NCBI GenBank assembly: GCA_016927755.1
Contig: JAFGLZ010000082.1
Span: 1-51,489, forward strand
Length of the DNA stretch: 51,489 nt
DNA from: Phycisphaerae bacterium
Lineage (GTDB): Bacteria; Planctomycetota; Phycisphaerae; UBA1845; JAFGLZ01
Direction: 5' to 3'
The notes below the pieces were generated by a model. The model saw only the letters and a list, made by a program, of their open reading frames with translations. It had not been told where the DNA came from and did no database searches. Positions 32,906 to 41,498 of the stretch are shown in pieces. A program made the translations under genes and the position numbers. Each line of letters starts with the position of its first letter. Position 1 is the first letter of the stretch.

Positions 32906-33616
32906 GTGGACAGGGCAGAAGTCCTCGAAAAGGCGGAAGCTGCGCTAGAGTATCAGTTCAAGGATCGATCCATCCTGGACACGGCCCTGACCCACGCCTC
33001 CTGCGCCAACACCCGTCTCGAAAGCAACGAACGACTCGAGTTCCTGGGCGACGCCATCCTCAGCGCGGTTGTCTGCAAGGAGCTCTTCCGAAAGTATCCC
33101 CACTACCTCGAAGGCGAACTGACGAAGATCAAGTCGGCCGTCGTGAGTCGGCATACCTGTGCCCTGGCCGCCAATCGGCTCGGGCTGCCGGATCTCCTCT
33201 TCGTGGGCAAGGGCATGAGCGGGCGGACCCAACTGCCAAGCTCGTTGGCCGCCGCGTCCTTCGAGTCGGTCATCGCCGCGATCTACCTCGACAGTGGCAC
33301 GATGGCGGCGGCGCGGGATTTCATCCTCAAGCAGATCGGAGAGGTCATCGTTGAGGCCGCCGCCAGCGAGCACCAGCGGAACTTCAAGTCGCAGCTCCAG
33401 CAGCACGCCCAGAAGCACTTTGGTGCTACGCCCGTCTACGAACTTCTGGACGAGCAGGGGCCCGATCACAGCAAGTGCTTCGAGATGTGCGTCGTCGTGG
33501 GAGGTCGCCGCTTTCCCAGTGCCTGGGGGCCCAGCAAGAAGGAGGCCGAGCAGAAGGCGGCGTTCCGCGCCCTCAAGCAGATCGGCGTCGTCGAGGACGA
33601 GGAGGAACCTGCCTGA
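32906..33616 (+). CDS. rnc: ribonuclease III
   Basis: A 236-aa double-stranded RNA endonuclease for rRNA and mRNA processing. The RNase III signature is NERLEFLGDAIL (41-52; catalytic E45 and D49) and the second acidic site SFESVIAAIYLD gives E120. The residue matching E. coli Asp114 appears to be Ala117, an oddity. The dsRNA-binding domain (about 160-228) ends with GPSKKEAEQKAAFRALKQIG. The GTG at 32906 is the first in-frame start after a stop at 32897-32899. A promoter and leader precede it. Confidence 0.93.
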   Translation: MDRAEVLEKAEAALEYQFKDRSILDTALTHASCANTRLESNERLEFLGDAILSAVVCKELFRKYPHYLEGELTKIKSAVVSRHTCALAANRLGLPDLLFVGKGMSGRTQLPSSLAAASFESVIAAIYLDSGTMAAARDFILKQIGEVIVEAAASEHQRNFKSQLQQHAQKHFGATPVYELLDEQGPDHSKCFEMCVVVGGRRFPSAWGPSKKEAEQKAAFRALKQIGVVEDEEEPA

Positions 33617-33622
33617 GATCCT

Positions 33623-33644
33623 CGATCCTTGCCTTCGGAAGGAT
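33623..33644 (+). terminator. terminator-like hairpin after rnc
   Basis: GATCCTT (33623-33629), 8-nt loop, AAGGATC (33638-33644), 6 nt after the rnc stop. No U-tract follows, so termination may be partial. Confidence 0.4.
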
Positions 33645-33700
33645 CCTGCCGTCATGCCGCCGGCTTGCCTGCGGGCGGAATCGTCGATAGCTTGCGTGGC

Positions 33701-34498
33701 GTGTGCAAGGACGACGGGCAAATCGAGTCACCCCGGGGGTGCGAGTCCCGCGACGACCTGCTTTGGGATCGCGAGCGTCTGACCGACCCTCACCACCAGC
33801 CGGACAAGGCCGACCGCGTGCGGGGGATGTTCGACGCGATCGCGCCGACCTACCAATTGATCAACACGCTGGCCAGTTTTGGGCGTGACGCGTCCTGGCG
33901 GCGTCAAGCCGTGGCCTTGGCGGCAACGACGTCGCAAGACCGGGTCTTGGACGTTGCCTGCGGGACGGGTGACTTGGCTCAGGCCTTCCGGCAACGCGCG
34001 GGTCGGGTCGTCGGCGTCGACTTCGCCGAGCGGATGCTCGCGCTGGCTGCCGCCCATGCGCCCCGGCGGCAGAACAGGCCGCCGGCGATCTGGTGCCGGG
34101 CGGACGCCCTGCGCTTGCCTTTTGCCGACGGAACGTTCACTATGACTTGTTGTGCGTTCGGCGTGCGCAATTTCCAGGACCTGGACGTCGGCTTCCGCGA
34201 GATGTACCGCGTACTCCGTCCGGGCGGACGCGCGGTCATCGTCGAGTTCTCGATGCCTGAGAACCGCCTTTTGCGGTGGCTATACGGTTTCTACTTTGAG
34301 CGGATGATGCCACGACTTGCCACCCTCGTCAGCCGAGATCGGACGGGGGCCTATCGGTACCTGGCCAGGAGCGTGGTCGCGTTCGTCGGACGAGGGGAAA
34401 TGGTCGATCGACTCCGACGGGCGGGCTTCACTGGCGTCGCGTGCCGTCCGCTCACGTTGGGGGTGGTCCTTGTCTACGTGGCGGAGAAGGGTTCTTGA
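33701..34498 (+). CDS. ubiE: demethylmenaquinone/ubiquinone methyltransferase
   Basis: A 265-aa SAM-dependent C-methyltransferase for the last step of menaquinone synthesis (MenG/UbiE). Motifs are DKADRVRGMFDAIAPTYQLI, SAM motif I VLDVACGTGDLA, FGVRNFQDL and MYRVLRPGGRAVIVEFSMPE, all diagnostic. The start is uncertain: the homology begins near DKADRV. The GTG at 33701 is used because an earlier TTG (33629) lies inside the rnc hairpin. With ubiX and ubiA nearby and no ubiquinone genes, menaquinone is the likely product. Its stop overlaps the next gene by 4 nt (TTGA). Confidence 0.88.
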   Translation: MCKDDGQIESPRGCESRDDLLWDRERLTDPHHQPDKADRVRGMFDAIAPTYQLINTLASFGRDASWRRQAVALAATTSQDRVLDVACGTGDLAQAFRQRAGRVVGVDFAERMLALAAAHAPRRQNRPPAIWCRADALRLPFADGTFTMTCCAFGVRNFQDLDVGFREMYRVLRPGGRAVIVEFSMPENRLLRWLYGFYFERMMPRLATLVSRDRTGAYRYLARSVVAFVGRGEMVDRLRRAGFTGVACRPLTLGVVLVYVAEKGS

Positions 34499-36492
34499 CG
34501 CAGACTCCCGGACACCATCGCGATCGGGACGTGCGTGTGCCAGGGGACAACCCCTCCGTCAGGCCGGACCGAGCGTCAACGCCCACGCTCAGCCCGACGA
34601 ACGCCCCGAGCCGGACGACGGTCCCGCTGCCTAAGACCCATGAAGCCGAGATCGTGGACGTCTGGTCCAGAACCGCCCCGCGATACCGTCGCCGGGCCGT
34701 CGTCTTCTTGGTCATCAACATCGTGCTGTTCTTCGGACTCGGTTGCTTCACGTATTCGCTGCGAACCGGCGATCCTCATCCACTGATCAGGCCCGTCGTT
34801 TCCCTGCTCAGCGGAGAGCTGGCCCCGGCGCGCTACCCCTATTGGGCCCTGTGGCGAGCCTGCTTTAACCCGTTCGCGGAGCACCAGGTCACGCTGACCG
34901 ATTTCCTGATGTTCCCCATCAGCGTCGAGCAGGTGCCGGCCCATATCATCATTGTCGGGCTGCTCATGGCATCCCTCGTGACGATCCCCATCCTGGTGGC
35001 AATGCTATATCGGCTGCCTGTGGCAATCATCTTCCTGGTCGTCGTCGGATTCGTCGCCATCTTCCCCTGGCTGGCCATGGCGCTTCTGATCGGTTGCGTC
35101 ATCGCCACCGTCCGGCCGTTCCACTTCTCGTTCCGCTACGCCACGTTCCTGCTGGCACTGGCCCCCGTCATCATCTACTTCTTCACCGCTACGCGGAACG
35201 TGTCGCCGACCGTGGTGGCCATGGTCGCCCCTGGTGAGCGCATGAAGTTGTTCGTGCCGTGGATCCTGGCGGTGGTGGCCTCCGGCATCGGCGGTGGTGT
35301 CGTCCTGGCGATCGCCCACGTGATCAACTACCGTCCAGGCGGGATCGCGCCCTGGCTCGCGGTGCTGTTCGTCGTGCCGGTCGTCTTGTTCTACACGGAG
35401 GTGGGCCCCGACGAGTTGGCGTACCGTCTCCTCGAACACGACTACGGCCCCAACAGCGGTCGAGTCTTCGTCGACATGGACACGCGCGAACTCGTGGAGC
35501 GAGCCGCCGAGTTGGAATGGGTCGCCGACACCGACAAGGACAAGCGCGAGATCAAAGCGATCATCCAGAACAAGATGCTCATGCTGCAACTCGCGTTGCC
35601 CACCGAGCTGTTCCGGCAGCAGCGCGAGGTGGTCGATCAGTGCCGGCGGTTTGCCGAAAGGTATCCGGAGAGCCGCTACTACTGGAACTGTCTGTATCTC
35701 CGAGGCCGGGCGCTCGACATGCGGATCGACATGGAGCTTCTTCGCCGCGAGGCGCTGCTTCAGTTCTACTCGGACTTCCCGTCCGATGCCTCCCGAGCCA
35801 CATGGAAAGAGATCTTGGGCGAGGCGCCGGACTCTCCGTTCGCCAGCGTGGCGGGTCTCAAGCTCGCACAGCTCGAGGCTCGCGAGGGCAAGCTCAGACT
35901 GGCGCAGGACATCCTGGAGCGGGTCGTCAAGGCCTTCAGCAGCGGGATCCCGGAGACGCCGACGACGTCCACCGCTTCGGGCATTCGAAGGCTCTTCGCG
36001 CCGAAGCCCGCCGCGAGCAGCCTCAATGTGGACCCGCAGGCCGTGGCGGAAGAGGCCGCACAGCTCCTGGCGCTCATCCGCGACAACCAATACGGGCAAT
36101 TCAAGGACGTTGTGTATCCCGACAACAATCCGATCAGTCTGCTTCTCCAGTGCGACCCCCGACACGCCAAATATCCGGAGAATCTCAGGCACATCGACCA
36201 GTGGTTCCCGGGCAGCAAGCTCCACGACAACCTGATTGTCTATCAGACGCTCACCGAGCATGACGTCAAGACGCGTCGCGACAAGCTCGTCGAAATCACG
36301 GATCGCTATCGTGACGGCGACGCCGCCCCACAAGCGATGTATGAGTTGGGGGTGCTCGAGCTCAATCAAAACCGCAAGAACGAGGGCGTTCAGGCGCTCA
36401 AGCATGTGTTGGAGTGGTATCCGGAGTCGCCGTGGGTGCCGTCGGCGCGCCGCAAGCTGATGGCCATCGATGCCGCCCCCAACGTGGAATGA
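34495..36492 (+). CDS. polytopic membrane protein with TPR-like C-terminus
   Basis: A 665-aa protein of unknown function. A Pro/Thr-rich N-terminus (about 1-60) is followed by six to seven hydrophobic helices (about 68-330) and a soluble helical region (about 330-665). The soluble region has TPR-like pairs such as FAERYPESRYYWNCLYLRGR and, near the end, APQAMYELGVLELNQNRKNE and VLEWYPESPW, which resemble the YbgF/BamD-type repeat. The TTG at 34495 overlaps the ubiE stop (TTGA) and has GGAG 8 nt upstream, so coupling is likely; GTG 34531 is an alternative. It lies between ubiE and ubiX, so a link to quinone biosynthesis or a membrane complex is possible but unproven. Confidence 0.72.
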   Translation: MTQTPGHHRDRDVRVPGDNPSVRPDRASTPTLSPTNAPSRTTVPLPKTHEAEIVDVWSRTAPRYRRRAVVFLVINIVLFFGLGCFTYSLRTGDPHPLIRPVVSLLSGELAPARYPYWALWRACFNPFAEHQVTLTDFLMFPISVEQVPAHIIIVGLLMASLVTIPILVAMLYRLPVAIIFLVVVGFVAIFPWLAMALLIGCVIATVRPFHFSFRYATFLLALAPVIIYFFTATRNVSPTVVAMVAPGERMKLFVPWILAVVASGIGGGVVLAIAHVINYRPGGIAPWLAVLFVVPVVLFYTEVGPDELAYRLLEHDYGPNSGRVFVDMDTRELVERAAELEWVADTDKDKREIKAIIQNKMLMLQLALPTELFRQQREVVDQCRRFAERYPESRYYWNCLYLRGRALDMRIDMELLRREALLQFYSDFPSDASRATWKEILGEAPDSPFASVAGLKLAQLEAREGKLRLAQDILERVVKAFSSGIPETPTTSTASGIRRLFAPKPAASSLNVDPQAVAEEAAQLLALIRDNQYGQFKDVVYPDNNPISLLLQCDPRHAKYPENLRHIDQWFPGSKLHDNLIVYQTLTEHDVKTRRDKLVEITDRYRDGDAAPQAMYELGVLELNQNRKNEGVQALKHVLEWYPESPWVPSARRKLMAIDAAPNVE

Positions 36493-36509
36493 CGAGCGAG
36501 GGTCGGGCC

Positions 36510-37115
36510 ATGTCCATGACGATCGCCGTGGGCGTTACCGGAGCGAGCGGAGCCGTCTACGCCCGTCGACTGATCGGGGCCCTGATCCAAGCCGGCGCCG
36601 ACATTCACTTGATTGTCAGTCCGTTGGGACGCGCCGTCGCCGCATCCGAGCTCGGCGACAGTGAACTGCTTACCCCCGCCGTCGCGGGTTCCGCCCGCCT
36701 GACGACGCATCGACACGATGATTTGTTCAGTGCCCTGGCCAGCGGCTCCAATCGGACGGACGCGATGGTCATCTGCCCGTGCACGTGCCACACGCTGGCC
36801 GATGTCGCCGCCGGACGCGGCGACAATCTCATCACCCGCGCCGCACACGTGCATCTCAAGGAGCGCAGAGGCCTGATCCTCTGCCTTCGCGAGATGCCGC
36901 TGGCACATATCGATCTGCTGAACATGATTCGCGTCAGCGAAGCCGGTGGCATCATCTGTCCGCTCTGCCCTCCGTTCTACGGCGCGCCCAAGACGATCGG
37001 CGACTTGGCCAATGAAGTGGTCGGCCGTGTTCTAGACTTGCTGGGCATCCCCAACGACTTGGTTGCCCGATGGACTCGGCCTGACGTGGGATCAGACGTG
37101 ACTGCTGGGGGGTAA
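36510..37115 (+). CDS. ubiX: flavin prenyltransferase UbiX-type
   Basis: A 202-aa enzyme that makes prenylated FMN for a UbiD-type decarboxylase. Motifs are the Rossmann-like GVTGASGAVYARRL, VICPCTCHTLADVAAGRGDNLITRAAHVHLKERR and LILCLREMPLAHIDLLNM, which includes the family's RExP element (here REMP). UbiX and UbiD act in the futalosine menaquinone pathway of many bacteria. The ATG at 36510 has GAGGG upstream and follows the previous gene by 17 bp. No ubiD is in the window. Confidence 0.93.
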   Translation: MSMTIAVGVTGASGAVYARRLIGALIQAGADIHLIVSPLGRAVAASELGDSELLTPAVAGSARLTTHRHDDLFSALASGSNRTDAMVICPCTCHTLADVAAGRGDNLITRAAHVHLKERRGLILCLREMPLAHIDLLNMIRVSEAGGIICPLCPPFYGAPKTIGDLANEVVGRVLDLLGIPNDLVARWTRPDVGSDVTAGG

Positions 37116-37124
37116 CGGGCCGGC

Positions 37125-38051
37125 ATGGGCGGCGGAATTCGTGCAATCCGAACCTGGGGCGAGATGATCAAATTCTCGCACTCGGTCTTCGCCCTGCCGT
37201 TCGCGCTCATCGCGACGTTTCTCGCCGGGCGGCATCTCCCGGGAGGGCTGCCCAGGCCGGGCCAGGTGGTCCTCATTGTCGGTTGCATGGTCCTGGCCCG
37301 GAGCCTCGCGATGACGTTCAATCGCATCGTCGACTACGAGATCGACGCCAAGAATCCTCGCACGAAGGACAGACCCTTGCAGACTGGTCGTCTGAGTCGA
37401 AGGATGGCCCTGTTCTTCAGCGGCTGCTGTATCGGAGGCTTCATGGCCTGCTGCACGGGGTTCTATTGGATCTACGCGAATCCCTGGCCGGCCGTGTTCG
37501 GCATGCCCCTCCTGGCCTACTTGTGCGGCTACTCCTACTCGAAGCGATTCACCAAGTGGTCACACTTCTACCTTGGCAGCGCGATTGCGCTGTCACCGGT
37601 GGCGGCGTGGGTGGCGATCCATCCCGCTTCGGTGGGCGCGCCGGCGATCGTGCTCATGGCGGCCGTAACGCTGTGGATCGGGGGATTCGACATCATCTAC
37701 GCCTGCCAGGACATCGACGTCGATCGCACCGAAGGACTCTACTCGCTGCCGTCCAGATTGGGGCCCGCCCCGGCCTTGTGGATCGCTCGCGGCGCGCACG
37801 CCGCGGCGGTGGCGCTGTTGACGTGGCTGGCTTGGCTTGCGGGATTGGGTGCGGTCTATCTGGCCGGCGTGGCGGGCGTGGCCTTGCTCTTGCTCTTCGA
37901 GAACCTGCTCGTTCGTGCGGACGACTTCTCTCGCGTGAATCTCGCGTTCTTTACAGTCAACGGCGTGGTGAGCGTCGGCTTGGGGCTGATGGCCGTTGTG
38001 GACATCCTGCTATCGCTCTCGAGTCGACCGGGACCTCCCGTTGGCTCCTAG
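37125..38051 (+). CDS. ubiA: UbiA-family prenyltransferase (4-hydroxybenzoate/menaquinone type)
   Basis: A 308-aa integral membrane enzyme that attaches an isoprenoid chain to an aromatic acid. The two Asp-rich motifs are N66-R67-I-V-D70-YEID74-AKNPRT and YACQDIDVDRTEGLYSLP. About eight to nine hydrophobic helices are visible. Among UbiA members, the nearby ubiX and ubiE suggest the futalosine-pathway prenyltransferase (MqnP), rather than MenA. It starts 9 bp after ubiX. Confidence 0.9.
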   Translation: MGGGIRAIRTWGEMIKFSHSVFALPFALIATFLAGRHLPGGLPRPGQVVLIVGCMVLARSLAMTFNRIVDYEIDAKNPRTKDRPLQTGRLSRRMALFFSGCCIGGFMACCTGFYWIYANPWPAVFGMPLLAYLCGYSYSKRFTKWSHFYLGSAIALSPVAAWVAIHPASVGAPAIVLMAAVTLWIGGFDIIYACQDIDVDRTEGLYSLPSRLGPAPALWIARGAHAAAVALLTWLAWLAGLGAVYLAGVAGVALLLLFENLLVRADDFSRVNLAFFTVNGVVSVGLGLMAVVDILLSLSSRPGPPVGS

Positions 38052-38058
38052 GCGGGTC

Positions 38059-39798
38059 ATGGCGCGTCTCGGTCTCGTCATCGTGTTATTCCTTGCCCTG
38101 GTGATCGTGCTCTCGGGCATCTCCTGGGGACTCCCGTCTCGCCGCGCCGACAAGTACCTGTTCGGCTCCCAAAGGCCGTGGCCGGGCGAGCGGCTCGTCG
38201 AACTGAAGGGCAGCGATTGGAGCGAGCGACGCGGACTCGGCGCGGACGTCGACGTCGACCCGCTCGCCAAGCGTCATCGTCTCGTCGACCTGACGGAAAC
38301 CGATCGAGGCCGCGCGGAGATCCTCATCCGATATCGGCTCTACTCGAACCAGCCCGACGAGGTCATCACGCTTCGGGCGTTGGCGGGGATGCGCCCCTCG
38401 AAACTTCAGTTGGATCCGAAGCTGTATCAGTACGGGGGGATGTTCGTCTATCCGGTCGGGGCGATCATCGGGCTGGGATCGGCGCTCGGGCTGATCGAGG
38501 TCAGCGGCAACCTGGCACGGTGTCTCGACCATCCTTCCGCGTTCGGCGCGATGTACGTGGCGATGCGCCTATACTCGTCCGCCTTCGCGCTTCTCGGCGT
38601 CGTGACGTGCTACCTGATCGGCCGGCGGCTCGGGCATAGGACGATTGGACTGCTGGCGGGGTCCCTCTTCATCTTGATGCCCGTCGTCATCACCATGTCG
38701 CACGAGGGTAAGCCGCATCTGGTTGCCGCCGTGATGATGCTGCTGGCGGGACTGGTTGGCATGGCATACGTCCGGGACGGCCGGCGCAGCCAGTGGCTGC
38801 TCCTCGCCGCACTGACGGGGCTGGCGGGGGCGACGGTCCTGAGCGCCTGGCCTGCGGCGAGCATCATGCTCGTGGCGATCGCGCGGCGACCGTGCGAAAC
38901 GAAGCGAAGGACGCTCGCTCGCCTGGCCTGGGGCGTTGTGCTCGCGGGTGCGGTCTTCCTGGTGACCAACCCATACCTGCTGATCAATCTGCTGGCGGAT
39001 CGTGCGTTCCTCAGGTCGAACCTGGGCAACTCGATGGCGATGTATGAGGTCGGCCGAATTGCCGAAGGGGCATGGACCGTGGCGCGTCTGCTGGTCGAGG
39101 GGATGAGCCTCCCACTGGTGATCGTCGGCACGGTTTCACTGCTCGTGCTTCTATCGCGACGGACATGGTGTTTGCTGCCGTTGCTCGTCCCCGCGGGATT
39201 GGCGCTAGTCCAGTTCACCTGCATCGGGGCCGGTAAGCCGGGGGAATACGGACGCTTCCTCATCTTCCCGGCATCCGTGCTTGCCATCGCCGCGGCCTGG
39301 GGCATCGTTATGCTCTTCGAGCGTCATCGCCGCGTCGCCGTTTCGCTGGCGGTCGTACTACTCCTGTCGACGGGCTTCGAGGGCGGGCGCTACCTGCTCG
39401 GGTTCCTCCGGGACGCGAGCTCGACGAACAGCCGGGCGTCGGCGGCGCAGTGGTTGGCCGACAGGACTGCCGACAATTCACAGGCCACAATCGGCCTTGT
39501 CCGCGAGCCGGCGCCGTACTGCGTGCCCCCGCTCGATTTCGATCGGCGCCGCGTCGTGCTCCTGCCGCGGGATTGGGCGGAGAACGCGCCGGTCTGGCCG
39601 GATTTCGTCGTTGTCGCGGTGGATCGGCCGGATGAGCTGGAGACGGCCTGGTGGACCGTACACTACGCCAAAACAGCGGTGTTCCCGAGAAGCCTAAGCA
39701 GATGGTGGTCCCGCCCGACGGTCATTAGCTGGGCTGACAAGCCGATCGCCATCTACGAACGTCTTGGCAAGGGAGCGACCTCCACTATGACGCCTTGA
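38059..39798 (+). CDS. PMT/ArnT-like membrane glycosyltransferase
   Basis: A 580-aa membrane protein with a lumenal or periplasmic loop after the first helix (about 30-130) and eight to ten later helices, the layout of GT-C enzymes of the PMT/ArnT group that transfer a sugar from a polyprenyl-phosphate donor. Visible features are the YQYGGMFVYPVGAII loop and repeated helical segments (RRLGHRTIGLLAGSLFIL, LVAAVMMLLAGLVGMAYV). No DE or DD catalytic motif is as clear as in canonical members, so the assignment is to fold rather than activity. The start is 7 bp after ubiA. Its 3' end overlaps the convergent LOG-like gene by 14 bp. Confidence 0.65.
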   Translation: MARLGLVIVLFLALVIVLSGISWGLPSRRADKYLFGSQRPWPGERLVELKGSDWSERRGLGADVDVDPLAKRHRLVDLTETDRGRAEILIRYRLYSNQPDEVITLRALAGMRPSKLQLDPKLYQYGGMFVYPVGAIIGLGSALGLIEVSGNLARCLDHPSAFGAMYVAMRLYSSAFALLGVVTCYLIGRRLGHRTIGLLAGSLFILMPVVITMSHEGKPHLVAAVMMLLAGLVGMAYVRDGRRSQWLLLAALTGLAGATVLSAWPAASIMLVAIARRPCETKRRTLARLAWGVVLAGAVFLVTNPYLLINLLADRAFLRSNLGNSMAMYEVGRIAEGAWTVARLLVEGMSLPLVIVGTVSLLVLLSRRTWCLLPLLVPAGLALVQFTCIGAGKPGEYGRFLIFPASVLAIAAAWGIVMLFERHRRVAVSLAVVLLLSTGFEGGRYLLGFLRDASSTNSRASAAQWLADRTADNSQATIGLVREPAPYCVPPLDFDRRRVVLLPRDWAENAPVWPDFVVVAVDRPDELETAWWTVHYAKTAVFPRSLSRWWSRPTVISWADKPIAIYERLGKGATSTMTP

Positions 39799-40318
39799 AC
39801 CGGGCGGTCAGCGATTCGACTAGCTGCTCGACGCTCCGGGCGGGCTCGACGTGGTTGAGGGCCCGGGGCGACGCCTTGGCGATGACGGCTACCACGGGCA
39901 CCCAGAACTCGCCCAGAAGGAAAATGGGCTTGCCGGCCAGGAACCCCTTGTTCGCCAGCTCCCACGCCGCCGCCAACTCCAACAGCGTTCCGGTCGATCC
40001 GGGCAGGACAACGTAGGCGTCCCCCAACTCGATCAGGTTGTTCACCCGCGAGTTCAGGTCTTCGGTGTGGATCTCGCGCTGAACCCACTGATTCACGCCG
40101 GAGCGCCCGAACGCGGCGCACGATACGCCGATCGTCCGCCCGCCGGCCTCGGCGGCGCCGCGACACCCCGCTTCCATCGTGCCGCCGTATCCTCCGTTGC
40201 AGAGCACCCATCCGGCCTTGGCAATCGCCTGGCCCAGAAGGTGGGCTTCATCATAGGCAGGTTCGCCCGGCTTGGGGTCCGAGCTGCCAAACACCGTGAT
40301 GGTCTTCGTGTCACTCAT
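39785..40318 (-). CDS. LOG/DprA-like Rossmann protein
   Basis: A 177-aa protein of the LOG (lysine decarboxylase-like)/TIGR00725 group. Members of this fold hydrolyse nucleotide monophosphates or bind nucleotides. The N-terminus ITVFGSSDPKPGEPAY, GGYGGTMEA and DLNSRVNNLIELGDAYVVLPG fit the family. The canonical PGGxGTxxE motif is PGSTGTLLE (106-114), so the second Gly is replaced by Ser. AAGGA lies just upstream of the ATG. It converges with the glycosyltransferase (14-bp overlap). A cytokinin-type function should not be assumed. Confidence 0.75.
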   Translation of the reverse strand: MSDTKTITVFGSSDPKPGEPAYDEAHLLGQAIAKAGWVLCNGGYGGTMEAGCRGAAEAGGRTIGVSCAAFGRSGVNQWVQREIHTEDLNSRVNNLIELGDAYVVLPGSTGTLLELAAAWELANKGFLAGKPIFLLGEFWVPVVAVIAKASPRALNHVEPARSVEQLVESLTARFKAS

Positions 40319-40386
40319 GTTCCTTCCGGTTTCCGCCAAGTAACGTTCATTCAGGTCTTCCTTGGCCTTCTCGCGCGGCCTTGTGT

Positions 40387-41463
40387 CTACGTAGCCCCGC
40401 GAACGTCCTTCATCGTCATGGCTAGGCCCAGATTGGCCGCGGCCTCGATGAAGGGGTCCTTTCCCGGTCCGTCACTCGCTTGCTCGAACCGCGTAAGCAA
40501 TTCGGTGATGGCCTTGTAGTCGGCGCGGTTTCCACCTTGGTTGAGCGCGGCACGGCACAAGCCGAGCTGGCGGACCGCCTCGATCCGCCACATCGGATCG
40601 GCGTCGCTTGCCGCGATGTTCAGCAGGTCGCCGGGATGGAGATGCCCGTCTCCGTCCGTTCGAAAGAGCGTCTCCTTGGCTTTCCTTGCCACTCCGTCGA
40701 AGACTTCTGTCAACTCCTTCAACAGGGCGGAGGCCTTGGCCAGCGCGTCGGCTTGCTTCCGATCCTGATAGAGCTTGACCAGGTGTTGCGCGGCCTGAAT
40801 CTGGATGTTCAGCCCGGTCTGGAAGCTGAACAGACGCACCCGGTCCTCGGCCACGTGATACCCGAAGACCAGGACCGCCTTGTAAAGCCGCTCCGCCTCC
40901 TTGGCCTGGTTGCCCTTCTCGCAGATCTCACCGTAGAGCAGCGTCGCTTCAGCCATGTCCTTGAAGGCATGCAAGTGCGGCAGCGGAGGCTTGGCCAGCT
41001 CCGCCTGGGCGATCAGGTCCTGATGGCTGGGACCGACCGCCTCGGTGGGTTTGACGTAGTTCTCGAAGTAACCCATCCGTCGCTTCTTGGCCCCGGCGGT
41101 GACGTACTTGTATACGCGATACGGGAACTTGCCGTACCCGATCTCCCGCCGCCGCTCCGGGGTCAGATTCCGGAGCGCCTTGTAGCGGTCGCTGTCGTAG
41201 TATTCGACGACGCCCTTGTTGTAGTCGTCCGCGGCCAGACCGGTGCCCGTCGGCTTGTCGATCACGGCCCAGATCGACTCAGGCAGGCCAATGATCTCTA
41301 GTCGTCCCGAAGAGGTCGTCGCCTCCGTCGGTCCCGTCGGTGAGCGTGGCCAGAACCAGAGCCCGAGCGCAACGACGAGGACCAACAGACCGCCCAGAAC
41401 GAGCCAATGTGCATTCCTGCCCACAATCCATACTCCATCCGGCTGGACCCAGCCGAGATTCAT
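40387..41463 (-). CDS. single-helix membrane protein with TPR-like region
   Basis: A 358-aa protein (GTG 41508 would add 15 residues and overlap the upstream gene by 10 nt). One hydrophobic helix (about 15-38, LVLGGLLVLVVALGLWFWP) is followed by a long helical region with TPR-like stretches: DMAEATLLYGEICEKGNQAKEAERLYKAVLVFG (about 192-224) and AAQHLVKLYQDRKQADALAKASALL. The function is unknown; the repeat region suggests protein-protein contact on the outer side of the membrane. It follows the DUF4091 lipoprotein gene tightly, so the two are likely one operon. Confidence 0.68.
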   Translation of the reverse strand: MNLGWVQPDGVWIVGRNAHWLVLGGLLVLVVALGLWFWPRSPTGPTEATTSSGRLEIIGLPESIWAVIDKPTGTGLAADDYNKGVVEYYDSDRYKALRNLTPERRREIGYGKFPYRVYKYVTAGAKKRRMGYFENYVKPTEAVGPSHQDLIAQAELAKPPLPHLHAFKDMAEATLLYGEICEKGNQAKEAERLYKAVLVFGYHVAEDRVRLFSFQTGLNIQIQAAQHLVKLYQDRKQADALAKASALLKELTEVFDGVARKAKETLFRTDGDGHLHPGDLLNIAASDADPMWRIEAVRQLGLCRAALNQGGNRADYKAITELLTRFEQASDGPGKDPFIEAAANLGLAMTMKDVRGAT

Positions 41464-41498
41464 CCCGCCGGGGCCCCTGGGGTCTCGAGCGCGGCGCA

